Source of the DNA: JAAFHB01 sp963677935
GTDB taxonomy: Bacteria; Bacteroidota; Bacteroidia; Bacteroidales; Prolixibacteraceae
Direction of reading: 5' to 3'
NCBI GenBank assembly: GCA_963677935.2
Contig: CAXXEH010000003.1
Location: 3,472,001 to 3,536,000 of the forward strand
DNA length: 64,000 nt
Shown here: in pieces, positions 8,224 through 17,399 of the stretch
Position numbering within the stretch: position 1 is the stretch's first letter
Layout of the letters: every line of letters begins with the position of its first letter
Notes under the pieces: generated by a model
What the model saw: the letters and a program-made list of their open reading frames with translations, nothing else
Told to the model about the DNA's origin: nothing
Database searches by the model: none
Position numbers and translations under genes: made by a program

Positions 8224-9672
8224 ATGAAAGTAACAAAATGCACCAAGATTGTTGCCACCATCTCGGATAAGCATTGCGATCCCCCCTTTTTGCTGGCGCT
8301 GTTTGAAGCAGGGATGAATGTCGTTCGGATCAATACAGCTCATCAAACACCAGAGAGTGCCCTGCAAATTGTGAATAATGTCAGGAGTGTGTGTGATTGC
8401 ATCGCAATCCTTATCGACACCAAAGGACCCGAAATACGAACAAAGAATGTTGCCAATCCAATAATTGTAAAAACAGGTGACAAACTTCTCGTAAAAGGGG
8501 GTGATGAAGAATCTGCAGATGGATTATTAATTGTTGACTATAAGCAGTTTGCTGAAAATATTCCAATTGGAAGTTCAATGTTGATTGATGATGGAGAGCT
8601 TGAATTCAAAATCATTGCAAAAGTTGGCGATGCACTCGAAGTATTGGTGTGTAACGATGGTGAAATAAAAAATAAAAAGAGCATTAATACTCCCGGAGTT
8701 ACAATTTCGCTTCCACCAATAACCGAAAAGGACAAAATGTTCATTGAATGGGCAGCAGACCATGATATTGATTTTGTGGCTCATTCGTTTGTTCGTAATA
8801 AAGAGGATGTATTGGCCGTACAAAATATCCTGGATGCAAAGCAAAGTCGTATAAAAATTATCTCAAAGATCGAAAATACCGATGGTGTAAACAATATCGA
8901 TGAGATACTTGATTACTCCTATGGAATCATGGTTGCCAGAGGTGACCTAGGAATAGAGATTGCTGCAGAAAAAATCCCTGCGATCCAGCGAAAGCTGATC
9001 AGAAAATGTGTTGAACGGAAGAAACCGGTGATCGTTGCCACACAGATGCTCCACACCATGATCAACAGCCCCCGCCCTACCAGAGCTGAGGTGAGCGATG
9101 TAGCTAATGCTATTTTCGACCGGACAGATGCCATCATGTTATCAGGCGAGACTGCTTATGGACAATATCCGGTTGAAGCAGTACAATTAATGACACGCGT
9201 TGCCATTGAGATCGAATCGAGTAAAGACAGGAGAAATGACTTGCCTGTGCCACGTCTCGACAACGAAGTGTCAGCTTTTTTAGCAGAGGCTGCCGTAATG
9301 GCCGCCAATGAATTAAATGTTGCCGCAATCGTTACCGATACCCTGACAGGTAAAATCGCCCGCTATATCTCAGCATTCAGAAGCCCACGTCCCGTTTATG
9401 CCAAATGCCATAATGGACGGGTTAAACGCGAACTGGCCCTTTCATATGGTGTCCAGGCCAGCCAGATTGTTTCTAAAAAAAATAAGCATAAATTGGTTGA
9501 ATCTTCCCTTCTTGACCTTGAAGCACGCGGCAAAATTACGGAAAACGATACTGTGGTCTATGTTGGCGGAAATTTCGGGGTTGGTGGCGGAACCTCATTT
9601 ATAGAGATTGCCTCAGTGGCACGAATGACCAAAGAGAAAAAGAACAGTAAGCATATAACTACAGAAAATTAG
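8224..9672 (+). CDS. pyk: pyruvate kinase
   Basis: This enzyme of about 482 residues performs the last ATP-yielding step of glycolysis, PEP plus ADP to pyruvate. The N-terminal strand (KCTKIVATISDKHCD) is the usual TKIVaTiGP region with a divergent end. Other landmarks are DTKGPEIRT, the catalytic ISKIENTDG, MVARGDLGIEI, and the regulatory signature RAEVSDVANAIFDRTDAIML followed by SGETAYGQYPVEAV. The C-terminal alpha/beta domain is complete. The ATG at 8224 is preferred to a TTG two codons earlier. The gene follows the dehydroquinase gene by about 40 bp and may have its own promoter. Because PEP carboxykinase is also present, the window encodes both sides of the PEP branch point. Confidence 0.95.
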   Translation: MKVTKCTKIVATISDKHCDPPFLLALFEAGMNVVRINTAHQTPESALQIVNNVRSVCDCIAILIDTKGPEIRTKNVANPIIVKTGDKLLVKGGDEESADGLLIVDYKQFAENIPIGSSMLIDDGELEFKIIAKVGDALEVLVCNDGEIKNKKSINTPGVTISLPPITEKDKMFIEWAADHDIDFVAHSFVRNKEDVLAVQNILDAKQSRIKIISKIENTDGVNNIDEILDYSYGIMVARGDLGIEIAAEKIPAIQRKLIRKCVERKKPVIVATQMLHTMINSPRPTRAEVSDVANAIFDRTDAIMLSGETAYGQYPVEAVQLMTRVAIEIESSKDRRNDLPVPRLDNEVSAFLAEAAVMAANELNVAAIVTDTLTGKIARYISAFRSPRPVYAKCHNGRVKRELALSYGVQASQIVSKKNKHKLVESSLLDLEARGKITENDTVVYVGGNFGVGGGTSFIEIASVARMTKEKKNSKHITTEN

Positions 9673-9764
9673 AAAATTATTTGTTTTGAAATTCTGTAAA
9701 GCGGGATCAACGGTTTCTTATTTATGGTGATCGACTTGTCTAACATTAGAATTTTTTAAGATGA

Positions 9765-9818
9765 AATAGCCATGGTTGTAAATCACAAACCGAAGATGAA
9801 TATATCACCATGGCTATT
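9765..9818. repeat. perfect 12-bp inverted repeat with 30-nt loop
   Basis: AATAGCCATGGT (9765-9776) and ACCATGGCTATT (9807-9818) are exact reverse complements. The element lies between the pyruvate kinase gene and the beta-barrel gene and ends about 33 bp before the latter's ATG. No T-run follows on either strand, so it is not a standard terminator; it might act in the 5' leader of the downstream gene or be a transcript end that is processed. Confidence 0.6.
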
Positions 9819-9851
9819 CCATTTGGCCGTTAAAAAACAAATTATATACAA

Positions 9852-10610
9852 ATGAAAAAAAATGTAATACAATTAACCCTCATTGCATTACTATTAGGAT
9901 GCAATCTTTATGCCCAGAAGGTAAGTATTGGTTTCAAAGGTGGATTTAACATTCCGAACCTTACCCCAGGTGGATCTCAAAACTTTTTGAATTCAGGTTA
10001 TTCTTCACAATTGCGTGCTGATGGTGGCATTTACGGTGAGTATCATATAAATAAAAGATTTTCAATCTCGGTGGGTGCTGAATACTCTTCTCAAGGAGGG
10101 GTAACTGAAAGTTTTCAAACCGCTTTAAATAGTTTTCCTCCACCTGAAAATCTTTATCTCAACTATCAACGGGAAGTAAAACTTGATTACCTGTTAGTAC
10201 CTGTTTTGGCAAGATACAGCTGGAAGAAGAATAAAAGAAGTCGTTTAGGTTTATATACAGCAATAGGACCATTTGCTGGGTACTTACTGAAAGCCAGGCA
10301 GTTTAAAACTTATAGCGCTACTTTTGAGGATGAAGCCAGAACAAAACTCATTGATGAGGAATTTTTACCCGATAACCAGGCCGACATTAAAAACGATATG
10401 TATACATTCAATGTGGGTATTGAAGGCTTTGTGGGTATTGCATATAATCTTACCCGGAACCATACCTTATTTGTTGAAGGTGGCGGTAATTACGGATTTT
10501 TATCCATACAAAAACCGATCGAAAACGGAAAGGCCTTTACTGGCGCAGGGGTTGTAACTTTTGGCTATAGCTACACATTTCAGAAAAAATACAGAGGATG
10601 GCGCAGATAA
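9852..10610 (+). CDS. outer-membrane beta-barrel protein (PorT/OMP_b-brl_2-like)
   Basis: This 252-residue protein has a signal peptide (MKKNVIQLTLIALLLGCNLYAQ, probable cleavage after YAQ) and alternating amphipathic strands typical of an eight- to ten-stranded barrel. It starts with KVSIGFKGGFNIPNL and ends with strand-like VVTFGYSYTFQKKY. Such PorT-like barrels are common in Bacteroidota and mostly lack a known function. A Cys in the signal region (LLLGCNL) resembles a lipobox, but the YAQ cleavage site and barrel body make a lipoprotein less likely. A hairpin follows the stop, shared with the convergent LolA gene. Confidence 0.75.
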   Translation: MKKNVIQLTLIALLLGCNLYAQKVSIGFKGGFNIPNLTPGGSQNFLNSGYSSQLRADGGIYGEYHINKRFSISVGAEYSSQGGVTESFQTALNSFPPPENLYLNYQREVKLDYLLVPVLARYSWKKNKRSRLGLYTAIGPFAGYLLKARQFKTYSATFEDEARTKLIDEEFLPDNQADIKNDMYTFNVGIEGFVGIAYNLTRNHTLFVEGGGNYGFLSIQKPIENGKAFTGAGVVTFGYSYTFQKKYRGWRR

Positions 10611-10625
10611 ATAGTTGCCAAAAAA

Positions 10626-10660
10626 AAAACCATCTCAACTAAATGTCGGGATGGGCTATT
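10626..10660. terminator. bidirectional terminator between beta-barrel and lolA-like genes
   Basis: CCATC and GATGG arms, flanked by an A-run on the left (about 10620-10630) and CTATTTTTT on the right, form a hairpin between the two convergent genes. The stem is short (5-6 bp with some mismatches), but the A/T flanks on both sides suit termination in both directions. Confidence 0.55.
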
Positions 10661-10662
10661 TT

Positions 10663-11313
10663 TTATCTCATATCATTGATTTCAACTTTGGGAAATTTAG
10701 CCGGATCGAATTTAAAAAAGTCATCTGTCAAATTCTGATCAGTTTTCATATTTTTCATTGCAAGGGTGTAGATATTCCCGTCTTTGTTAAACGTCTTTGC
10801 TGCAACTATTTGATATTTAACCCTATCAACATATAGTCTCACCTTTGTAAACTCTTTGGCCTTATCGGTCGGGAAAAGATCCACCACTATTGAAGCCTTT
10901 CCACCAATAGTTTCCTCTCCAATATAGGTGTATGTAAATCCCTTTTCATAAATCGTAAAGAGGTTCGCCGGATTAAGAGCTGCGTCGCTCTCGGCATCAA
11001 TCGCGCTGATATTGACCTCATTCGATTGGGTCAGATAGCTCCAGGTAGCCACTCCGTTTGAAAAAACTTCCATCCCCATGGCAGGCATATGTAACCGGTA
11101 ACTTTTCCCTTTTAAAGCTACACTCCCCTCATTCGTTTCGGTAACACTGCCAGATTTGTTTTGAAGAGTAAATGAAAAATCGATCTGAATGGTTTTGTAA
11201 CTTTTGTTTGTCAGTGATAGTTTGTCAAGAATCTCTTTCGCCTTGATATCCTGCTGTGCAAACAGTGAGCAGCCCCCCAGAATTAAAACACCAAATAAAA
11301 AAACAGTCTTCAT
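10663..11313 (-). CDS. lolA: LolA-like outer-membrane lipoprotein carrier protein
   Basis: This protein of about 216 residues has a Sec signal peptide (MKTVFLFGVLILGGCSLFAQ) and the open beta-barrel LolA fold. Patterns such as TIQIDFSFTLQNKSG, GKSYRLHMPAMGM, VFSNGVATWSYL, and a later KVRLYVDRVKYQIVA match the family. LolA shuttles lipoproteins across the periplasm from LolCDE to the outer membrane, which matters here because many lipoproteins are encoded in the window. The ATG at 11313 is chosen; an upstream TTG gives no signal peptide at the N-terminus. It starts 21 bp after the ftsK stop, so the two genes form an operon, an arrangement often seen in Bacteroidota. Confidence 0.85.
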   Translation of the reverse strand: MKTVFLFGVLILGGCSLFAQQDIKAKEILDKLSLTNKSYKTIQIDFSFTLQNKSGSVTETNEGSVALKGKSYRLHMPAMGMEVFSNGVATWSYLTQSNEVNISAIDAESDAALNPANLFTIYEKGFTYTYIGEETIGGKASIVVDLFPTDKAKEFTKVRLYVDRVKYQIVAAKTFNKDGNIYTLAMKNMKTDQNLTDDFFKFDPAKFPKVEINDMR

Positions 11314-11334
11314 TTTATATAAATTAAATTCCAA

Positions 11335-13761
11335 TTATTGATTAAGCCCCCGCAATAACTGTTCCAAAGCGTACTCATCCTGCAATAAAACCTGACGAGC
11401 CTTGCTCCCCTCATTTTGTCCGACGATTCCGGCAGCTTCCAGCTGATCCATTATTCTCCCGGCTCTGTTATAGCCAATTGAAAATCGGCGCTGAATTGCC
11501 GATGTCGAACCGGTTTGATTCATTACAACTATTCTTGCAGCCTCATCGAAAAACTCATCACGGTTCTTTAAATCGATGGTATCTGATTCTCCCGCACTTT
11601 CATCGTGGCATTCGGGCAACAAATATGCACTGGGATATGAAGGCTGCTGGCTGATGTATTTTGCAATTGACTCAACTTCAGGCGTATCAACAAATGCACA
11701 CTGAACCCGTATCAGGGAATTACCCGTCGAAACAAGCATATCTCCCTTTCCAATCAGCTGATTAGCACCCGGGGTATCCAATATGGTTCTGGAGTCAACC
11801 ATTGATGCCACCTTAAAGGCAATCCTAGCCGGGAAATTGGCCTTAATTACACCTGTAATAATATTAATGGATGGGCGCTGTGTAGCAATTACCATATGGA
11901 TTCCAACAGCTCTGGCCAGCTGGGCAATCCGGGCAATCGGCAATTCAATCTCTTTCCCTGCAGTCATAATAAGGTCAGCAAACTCATCTATAACCACCAC
12001 AATATATGGTTGATATCGATGTCCCTTTTCGGGATTCAACCTTCTGGAAATGAATTTTTCGTTATACTCCTTGATATTTCGGGCATGCGCCTTTTTTAAA
12101 AGATCGTACCGCAAATCCATCTCATGATTCAACGAATTAAGGGTATTCTTCACCCGCTGAACATCCGTAATAATGGGATCAGTCTCCCCTTCCATTTTAG
12201 CGAGAAAGTGTTTCTCGATAATAGAGTAAAGGTTTAATTCAACTTTCTTGGGATCAATAAATACAAATTTCAGTTGAGCCGGATGTTTCTTATAAAGCAA
12301 TGACGAGATTATCGCATTTAAACCAACCGATTTTCCCTGTCCTGTCGCCCCCGCAACCAAAATGTGGGGCATCTTGGTCAGATCCACAACAAATGTTTCA
12401 TTCGAAATTGTTTTTCCCAGGGCAAGCGGAAGTTCATAGTCGCTCTCCTGAAAAACTTTGGAGGAGATGAGCGAACGCATTGAAACAATCTCAGGTTTGC
12501 TGTTTGGAACTTCTATCCCGACCGTCCCTTTTCCGGGTATCGGGGCGATGATCCTTATTCCTAATGCGGAAAGACTGAGGGCGATATCATCTTCAAGGTT
12601 TTTTATCTTCGAAATTCTGACACCCGGAGCCGGAACAATTTCGTAAAGGGTAATTGTAGGTCCTGTAGTTGCCTTGATCTTTACAATTTCAATATTGTAG
12701 TTTTTAAGGGTCTGAAGGATCTTATTCTTATTGGCAATCAATTCATCGTCAGATACCTGCGGATTTCCTGTCGAACGTTCCTCGAGCAATTCGATAGGCG
12801 GAAATTTATAGCGAGATAACTCGAGTGTAGGATCAAAGTCAGGCATCTCGGCATCTGCTCCCTCATAGAGTCCATCTTCCTCCTCACTCTTATGTTGAAC
12901 AGGGGTGAACTGGGAATGCCCAACAAACGGTGAAGGTTCCTCCCTGTGAATCTCTTCCCTCTCAATCTCAAGAGAGGTATTATCATTGGTTCCGGCATAG
13001 ACGATCTCCACATTGTTCCCCACAGCCACTTTGGCGAACGCCCTCTCTTTGGTTTCGATAAGGGGCGCCTGGGGGATCAAAAAGGTATCTTCCTGCGGGA
13101 TCTCCACTTTTTTAGGTGTTGATTTCAATCGCTTATAGGTCAGCCATTTTTTTAAAATTGGCCATGCTTCCTCGAAGGCAATGATGACGCAAATAAACAT
13201 TGATGCAATAATGAGGAAAAAAGTACCAACTTTTCCAATCGTTATATTCAACAGTAAACTGATGTTTTTACCATAATCTCCACCTGGGAGCAGGAATGAT
13301 TTTTCATAAAATGAGGATAGAAAATAGCCTGAAGTAACGGATGTCCATATAATCAGAAACAGGCCATAAGCAAAATTCCGGCTCATCGAAAATCTGAAAG
13401 CATTAAATAATCGCAAGGCGGTGATGAAGAAAAGATAAATAAATCCGACAGAGGCAATTCCAAATCCTCGGTTGATAAACAAATTAGCCAATATTGCCCC
13501 CCATCTTCCCCCTACATTTTGGATTTTCAGATCGGGATTTGACATTAATTCTTTTGCTGAAACCTTCAGATGACTGATATCAGCCCCACCCGAAAAGAGA
13601 AAGGAGGCAAACGAAAAGAGCAGGTAAAGTGAAAATGAAAGTAAGATAAATCCAAGTCCTGCGCCTACACGTTCCCAGGTACTCAGCTTTCCGAGACGGC
13701 CAGCCAAACCCCCTTTCCTGGTCGAAGTGCCACTTGATTTTTCTTTCTTGCTGCGAGTCAT
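11335..13761 (-). CDS. ftsK: DNA translocase FtsK/SpoIIIE
   Basis: This 808-residue protein pumps chromosomal DNA through the division septum and activates XerCD recombination at dif. It has four or five N-terminal membrane segments (residues 28-205), an acidic linker of about 115 residues, and the RecA-like motor with Walker A GATGQGKSVGLN (near residue 474) and Walker B VVVIDEFADLIM (near 595). The C-terminal gamma winged-helix domain (GSTSAIQRRFSIGYNRAGR onward, near 735-800) reads orientation sequences on DNA. Length is typical for the short-linker Bacteroidota form. A well-spaced promoter lies upstream (13809-13837), and lolA follows directly. Confidence 0.95.
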   Translation of the reverse strand: MTRSKKEKSSGTSTRKGGLAGRLGKLSTWERVGAGLGFILLSFSLYLLFSFASFLFSGGADISHLKVSAKELMSNPDLKIQNVGGRWGAILANLFINRGFGIASVGFIYLFFITALRLFNAFRFSMSRNFAYGLFLIIWTSVTSGYFLSSFYEKSFLLPGGDYGKNISLLLNITIGKVGTFFLIIASMFICVIIAFEEAWPILKKWLTYKRLKSTPKKVEIPQEDTFLIPQAPLIETKERAFAKVAVGNNVEIVYAGTNDNTSLEIEREEIHREEPSPFVGHSQFTPVQHKSEEEDGLYEGADAEMPDFDPTLELSRYKFPPIELLEERSTGNPQVSDDELIANKNKILQTLKNYNIEIVKIKATTGPTITLYEIVPAPGVRISKIKNLEDDIALSLSALGIRIIAPIPGKGTVGIEVPNSKPEIVSMRSLISSKVFQESDYELPLALGKTISNETFVVDLTKMPHILVAGATGQGKSVGLNAIISSLLYKKHPAQLKFVFIDPKKVELNLYSIIEKHFLAKMEGETDPIITDVQRVKNTLNSLNHEMDLRYDLLKKAHARNIKEYNEKFISRRLNPEKGHRYQPYIVVVIDEFADLIMTAGKEIELPIARIAQLARAVGIHMVIATQRPSINIITGVIKANFPARIAFKVASMVDSRTILDTPGANQLIGKGDMLVSTGNSLIRVQCAFVDTPEVESIAKYISQQPSYPSAYLLPECHDESAGESDTIDLKNRDEFFDEAARIVVMNQTGSTSAIQRRFSIGYNRAGRIMDQLEAAGIVGQNEGSKARQVLLQDEYALEQLLRGLNQ

Positions 13762-13808
13762 GTATTTATAAGATCAGGAGATTTAAAAAAGATCGTTGAA
13801 TTCCACTG

Positions 13809-13837
13809 CAAATTTAACTAAAAAAGGGAACAGGCAA
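13809..13837 (-). promoter_or_regulatory. candidate promoter of ftsK-lolA
   Basis: Read on the minus strand: TTG (13837-13835), an 18-bp spacer, then TAAATTTG (13816-13809). This is a good fit to the Bacteroidota TTTG/TAnnTTTG promoter and lies about 48 bp before the ftsK ATG. Confidence 0.6.
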
Positions 13838-14014
13838 TAAAATTCAGCGAAAACGTGTTGCGATGTACGGCTGAACCTCTCTTCACGCTTTAATTACAAA
13901 TTACATTCCTTAAATTAAAAAAATAATAAATATATGACATTAATACAGATTTCGGTTCTTTGATATAGCTTTACTTTAGGTCGAAGTTTATTCGGTATAT
14001 TAAAACAATTTATT

Positions 14015-14971
14015 GTGAACAAACTGGCAGTTGTAGCATTGGGAGGAAATGCCCTTCTTCGGGATAACGAAAAGGGGACCATTGAAGAACAGGAAAGGCA
14101 TACATCAGAAACACTTGAAAATCTGATATTCCTGATAAAGGAGGGATACAATTTAATTGTCACACATGGAAACGGTCCTCAGGTAGGCAATATTTTAATG
14201 AGGAATGATGCTGGCATGCAACTTTATGGAATTACCCAAATGCCCCTGGATATTTGTGTTGCAGATACACAAGGTGGCATTGGGTACATGATTGAACGGA
14301 TTTTCAGGAACATTTTAATTAAACACGGAATAAAGAGAAATGTGATTACTATTGTTGGAATGGTGGAAGTCGATCCCCAGGATCAGGCTTTTTTAAATCC
14401 GACAAAGCGAATCGGAATGTATTATTCAGAAGATCAGGCTCAACTACTTACCAAAGAGAAAGGATGGATTTTCAAATTGAGTAAACAGGGCCATAAAGGG
14501 TGGAGACGTGTCGTACCTTCTCCCATTCCAAAATCAATTATCAATCTTGATATAATCGGCAACCTGGCCCGGCAGGGAAACATCGTCATTACCTGCGGAG
14601 GGGGAGGAATTCCGGTTTACTTTGACGAAAACAGTGAAATCAGGACCATTGATGCCGTTATCGATAAAGATCTGGCCTCATCAGTCCTGGCCAATGGAAC
14701 ATGCGCTGATGAATTTTATATTCTAACCGATGTCCCCTTCATTTTTAAGGATTTCGGACTTCCAACGCAGGAAAAACTCGAATTTTTGGATTACAATGAC
14801 GCTGTGAAATATCTCGAACAAGGCACCTTCGGTGAAGGGTCTATGGCCCCTAAGATTGGAGCGGCATTGTCGTTTATTAAAAATGGCGGAGACAAGAGTA
14901 TAATCACAGAAGCCTCAAAACTTGAAGACAAATCATACGGATCGAAAATAACCATGGAATATGACATGTGA
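14015..14971 (+). CDS. arcC: carbamate kinase
   Basis: This 318-residue amino-acid-kinase-fold enzyme makes ATP from carbamoyl phosphate and ADP. Family motifs are clear: VALGGNALL at the N-terminus, THGNGPQVGNIL, QMPLDICVADTQGGIGYM, KGWRRVVPSPIP, ITCGGGGIPV, IDKDLASSVLA and EGSMAPKI. The start is GTG at 14015, which reproduces the normal short N-terminus; no ATG is available nearby. An ornithine carbamoyltransferase gene follows 79 bp downstream, the pairing seen in the arginine deiminase pathway, where citrulline is split to ornithine and carbamoyl phosphate. No arginine deiminase gene is in the window. Confidence 0.93.
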   Translation: MNKLAVVALGGNALLRDNEKGTIEEQERHTSETLENLIFLIKEGYNLIVTHGNGPQVGNILMRNDAGMQLYGITQMPLDICVADTQGGIGYMIERIFRNILIKHGIKRNVITIVGMVEVDPQDQAFLNPTKRIGMYYSEDQAQLLTKEKGWIFKLSKQGHKGWRRVVPSPIPKSIINLDIIGNLARQGNIVITCGGGGIPVYFDENSEIRTIDAVIDKDLASSVLANGTCADEFYILTDVPFIFKDFGLPTQEKLEFLDYNDAVKYLEQGTFGEGSMAPKIGAALSFIKNGGDKSIITEASKLEDKSYGSKITMEYDM

Positions 14972-14984
14972 TTAATATTTCACG

Positions 14985-14992
14985 TAAATTTG
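14985..14992 (+). promoter_or_regulatory. candidate -7 element before the ornithine carbamoyltransferase gene
   Basis: TAAATTTG matches TAnnTTTG and lies about 58 bp before the preferred ATG at 15051 (11 bp before the alternative ATG at 15003). No good -33 element is seen, so the gene may use this weak promoter or be read from arcC. Confidence 0.3.
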
Positions 14993-15050
14993 CCTGCCCT
15001 AAATGCTTTCTGAGAATTTTGATAAAGACAACCACCTTAAATCAGATATT

Positions 15051-16052
15051 ATGGTTAAAAACCTCCACGCCAGGCATTTTTTGAAATTGCTGGATTTCTC
15101 TGCCAAAGAAATCGAATACCTACTTGAATTAGCAGCCGAATTAAAATGGGCAAAGTCAGCAGGAACTGAAGAACAGCGGTTAGTCGGTAGAAATATTGCC
15201 CTTATCTTTGAAAAAACTTCAACACGAACCAGATGCGCCTTCGAGGTTGCGGCGTATGACCAGGGAGCACACGTCACCTATCTTGGACCCTCAGGTTCGC
15301 AGATTGGAACAAAAGAGTCGATGAAAGATACCGCCAGAGTACTCGGCAGAATGTACGACGGTATTCAATATCGCGGTTTCAAGCAGTCAATTGTAGAAGA
15401 GTTGGCTCAATATGCAGGAGTCCCGGTCTGGAATGGTCTTACGGATGAATTTCACCCCACTCAGATCCTGGCCGATTTATTGACAATGCGTGAACACTGT
15501 GACAAACCACTGACGGAAATAAAATTCGCTTACCTCGGTGATGCAAGAAACAATATGGGTAACTCACTGATGGTAGGAGCAGCAAAAATGGGGATGGATT
15601 TCCGTGCCGCAGCGCCAAAAGAATTCCAGCCATCGGCTAAATTGCAGGCAGAGTGCAGGGAAATTGCCAGGGAGAGTGGAGCAAGGATCACAATTACGGA
15701 AAATGTCGCTGAAGCTGTTTGGGATTGCGACTTTCTTTACACCGATGTTTGGGTCTCGATGGGTGAACCGGATGATGTTTGGGAGAATAGAATTGCACTC
15801 CTTAAACCCTATCAGGTAAATGCAAATGTGATGGAGCTTACGGGAAATCCGGGTGTTAAATTCCTCCATTGCCTGCCCGCCAACCACGACCGCAATACAA
15901 AAATTGGAGAATCAATATTTCAGAAATTTGGACTCGAATCGATGGAAGTAACCGATGAGGTATTTGAAAGTGATGCCTCTATCGTTTTTGATCAGGCCAT
16001 AAACCGTATGCATACAATCAAAGCGGTAATGGTTGCAACTTTAGGTAACTAA
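15051..16052 (+). CDS. argF: ornithine carbamoyltransferase
   Basis: This 333-residue enzyme interconverts ornithine plus carbamoyl phosphate and citrulline plus phosphate. The carbamoyl-phosphate loop STRTR, the FHPTQ box, the ornithine loop DVWVSMGE and the catalytic HCLPANHD box (HCLPAFHD in most enzymes) are all present. The sequence is strikingly close to the proteobacterial anabolic/catabolic type throughout. ATG at 15051 gives MVKNLHARHFLKLLDF, matching the usual start; an upstream in-frame ATG at 15003 would add 16 residues. Linkage to carbamate kinase suggests a catabolic role (ArcB), and many Bacteroidota instead use an acylated-ornithine transcarbamylase for biosynthesis. The biosynthetic or catabolic role cannot be settled from sequence. 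Confidence 0.92.
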   Translation: MVKNLHARHFLKLLDFSAKEIEYLLELAAELKWAKSAGTEEQRLVGRNIALIFEKTSTRTRCAFEVAAYDQGAHVTYLGPSGSQIGTKESMKDTARVLGRMYDGIQYRGFKQSIVEELAQYAGVPVWNGLTDEFHPTQILADLLTMREHCDKPLTEIKFAYLGDARNNMGNSLMVGAAKMGMDFRAAAPKEFQPSAKLQAECREIARESGARITITENVAEAVWDCDFLYTDVWVSMGEPDDVWENRIALLKPYQVNANVMELTGNPGVKFLHCLPANHDRNTKIGESIFQKFGLESMEVTDEVFESDASIVFDQAINRMHTIKAVMVATLGN

Positions 16053-16062
16053 ACTATCTTTG
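16033..16062 (+). promoter_or_regulatory. candidate promoter of the alcohol dehydrogenase gene
   Basis: TTG (16033-16035), a 19-bp spacer and TATCTTTG (16055-16062) form one of the best promoter matches in the window. It overlaps the end of the ornithine carbamoyltransferase gene and leaves a leader of about 100 bp before the dehydrogenase ATG. Confidence 0.6.
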
Positions 16063-16166
16063 CATCGAACAGACAAATAGAAAATGAGGACGTTTCGGTC
16101 TTAAAATAACACTTAACAATTCATTGTAAATCATTCTCACAACATATTTATTTAATGCATTTTAGA

Positions 16167-17333
16167 ATGAAAAATTTTGAGTTTTATAATCCTGTAAGAA
16201 TCCGTTTTGGTAAAGGAGAAATTGCAAGACTTTCAAAGCTGGTTCCCAAAGGCGCTAATATTATGCTCACCTATGGTGGTGGAAGTATAAAGAAAAATGG
16301 GATATATGACCAGGTCATCACCGCACTAAAAGGGTTCAATATTATTGAATTCAGCGGTATAGAGGCAAATCCGCATTACGAAACACTGATGAAAGGTGTA
16401 GCCCTGGTTAAAGCGAATAAGATCGATTTCCTGTTGGCTGTAGGGGGCGGTTCTGTACTGGATGGCACAAAATTCATTGCAGCAGCTTCATTATGGGAAG
16501 GTTCTGATCCCTGGGAAATATTGGCACGACGCAACGAGGTGAGTGTTGTGAAGGCAATACCAATCGGAACCGTACTGACACTTCCCGCTACAGGGTCTGA
16601 AATGAATGGAACTGCAGTAGTAACACGCTGGGAAACAAAAGATAAACTTGCATTTGCATCTGAGTTAGTGATGCCCCGCTTCTCCATTCTCGACCCGGAA
16701 GTCGTTTTTTCATTGCCTCAGATACAGGTGTCCAATGGAATTGTAGATGCCTTTATTCACGTGATGGAGCAGTACCTTACTTTCCCGGCAAATGCTCCTG
16801 TTCAGGACCGTTTTGCAGAATCTTTACTAATCACACTGATCGAGGAGGGACCTAAAGTACTTGCCGATCGTTCCAATTACAATGCAGCTGCCAATTTTAT
16901 GTGGGCTGCGACAATGGCCCTGAACGGTTTGATCGGAGTTGGTGTTCCCCAGGACTGGGCCTCACATATGATCGGGCACGAACTGACCGCATTTTACGGA
17001 ATTGATCATGGACAGACACTTTGTATCGTACTACCCGGAATTATGCAGGTAAAACGTGAAAATAAGAAAGAGAAAATGCTTCAGTATGGTGAGAGGGTCT
17101 GGAAAATCACCGAAGGAACCATAGATGAACGAATCGATGCAGCGATTGAAAAAACAGTTAATTTCTTCGAGTCGGTAGGTATTAAAACAAAATTAGCTGA
17201 CTACGGTATTGGGAGTGATGTTATACCCAAAATAGTTAATCGTTTTAAGGAAAGAGGGATAACAGCTATTGGTGAACGTGGTGATCTGACTCCCGATGAT
17301 GTTGCGAAAATATTGGAACTTCAGTTGAAATAG
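16167..17333 (+). CDS. iron-type alcohol dehydrogenase, YqhD/butanol dehydrogenase-like
   Basis: This 388-residue cytosolic group III alcohol dehydrogenase reduces aldehydes with NAD(P)H or oxidises alcohols. The cofactor motif GGGSVLDGTKF and the TLPATGSEMN segment are present, and the metal ligands are in DAFIHVMEQ and in GHELTAFYGIDHGQT. The overall sequence follows the Escherichia coli YqhD pattern closely (387 residues in that protein), including VPQDWASHMIGHE. ATG at 16167 (MKNFEFYNPVRIRFG) matches the family start better than the ATG 12 bp upstream. YqhD-type enzymes prefer NADPH and clear toxic aldehydes. It has its own promoter and a strong terminator. Confidence 0.92.
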   Translation: MKNFEFYNPVRIRFGKGEIARLSKLVPKGANIMLTYGGGSIKKNGIYDQVITALKGFNIIEFSGIEANPHYETLMKGVALVKANKIDFLLAVGGGSVLDGTKFIAAASLWEGSDPWEILARRNEVSVVKAIPIGTVLTLPATGSEMNGTAVVTRWETKDKLAFASELVMPRFSILDPEVVFSLPQIQVSNGIVDAFIHVMEQYLTFPANAPVQDRFAESLLITLIEEGPKVLADRSNYNAAANFMWAATMALNGLIGVGVPQDWASHMIGHELTAFYGIDHGQTLCIVLPGIMQVKRENKKEKMLQYGERVWKITEGTIDERIDAAIEKTVNFFESVGIKTKLADYGIGSDVIPKIVNRFKERGITAIGERGDLTPDDVAKILELQLK

Positions 17334-17399
17334 AATTGGAATAGGTTGAAATCCAATTGAAAAACCTGGATTCCCTTTAACTATTTCCTGCCAGGAACA

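Noticed and set aside
10615..10836. Small plus-strand frame overlapping the lolA end
   Set aside because: It runs through the terminator hairpin and antisense to LolA and has no family-like sequence.
11314..11334. Longer LolA with a TTG start at 11334
   Set aside because: The extra seven residues precede a complete signal peptide starting at the ATG at 11313, and the TTG directly abuts the ftsK stop.
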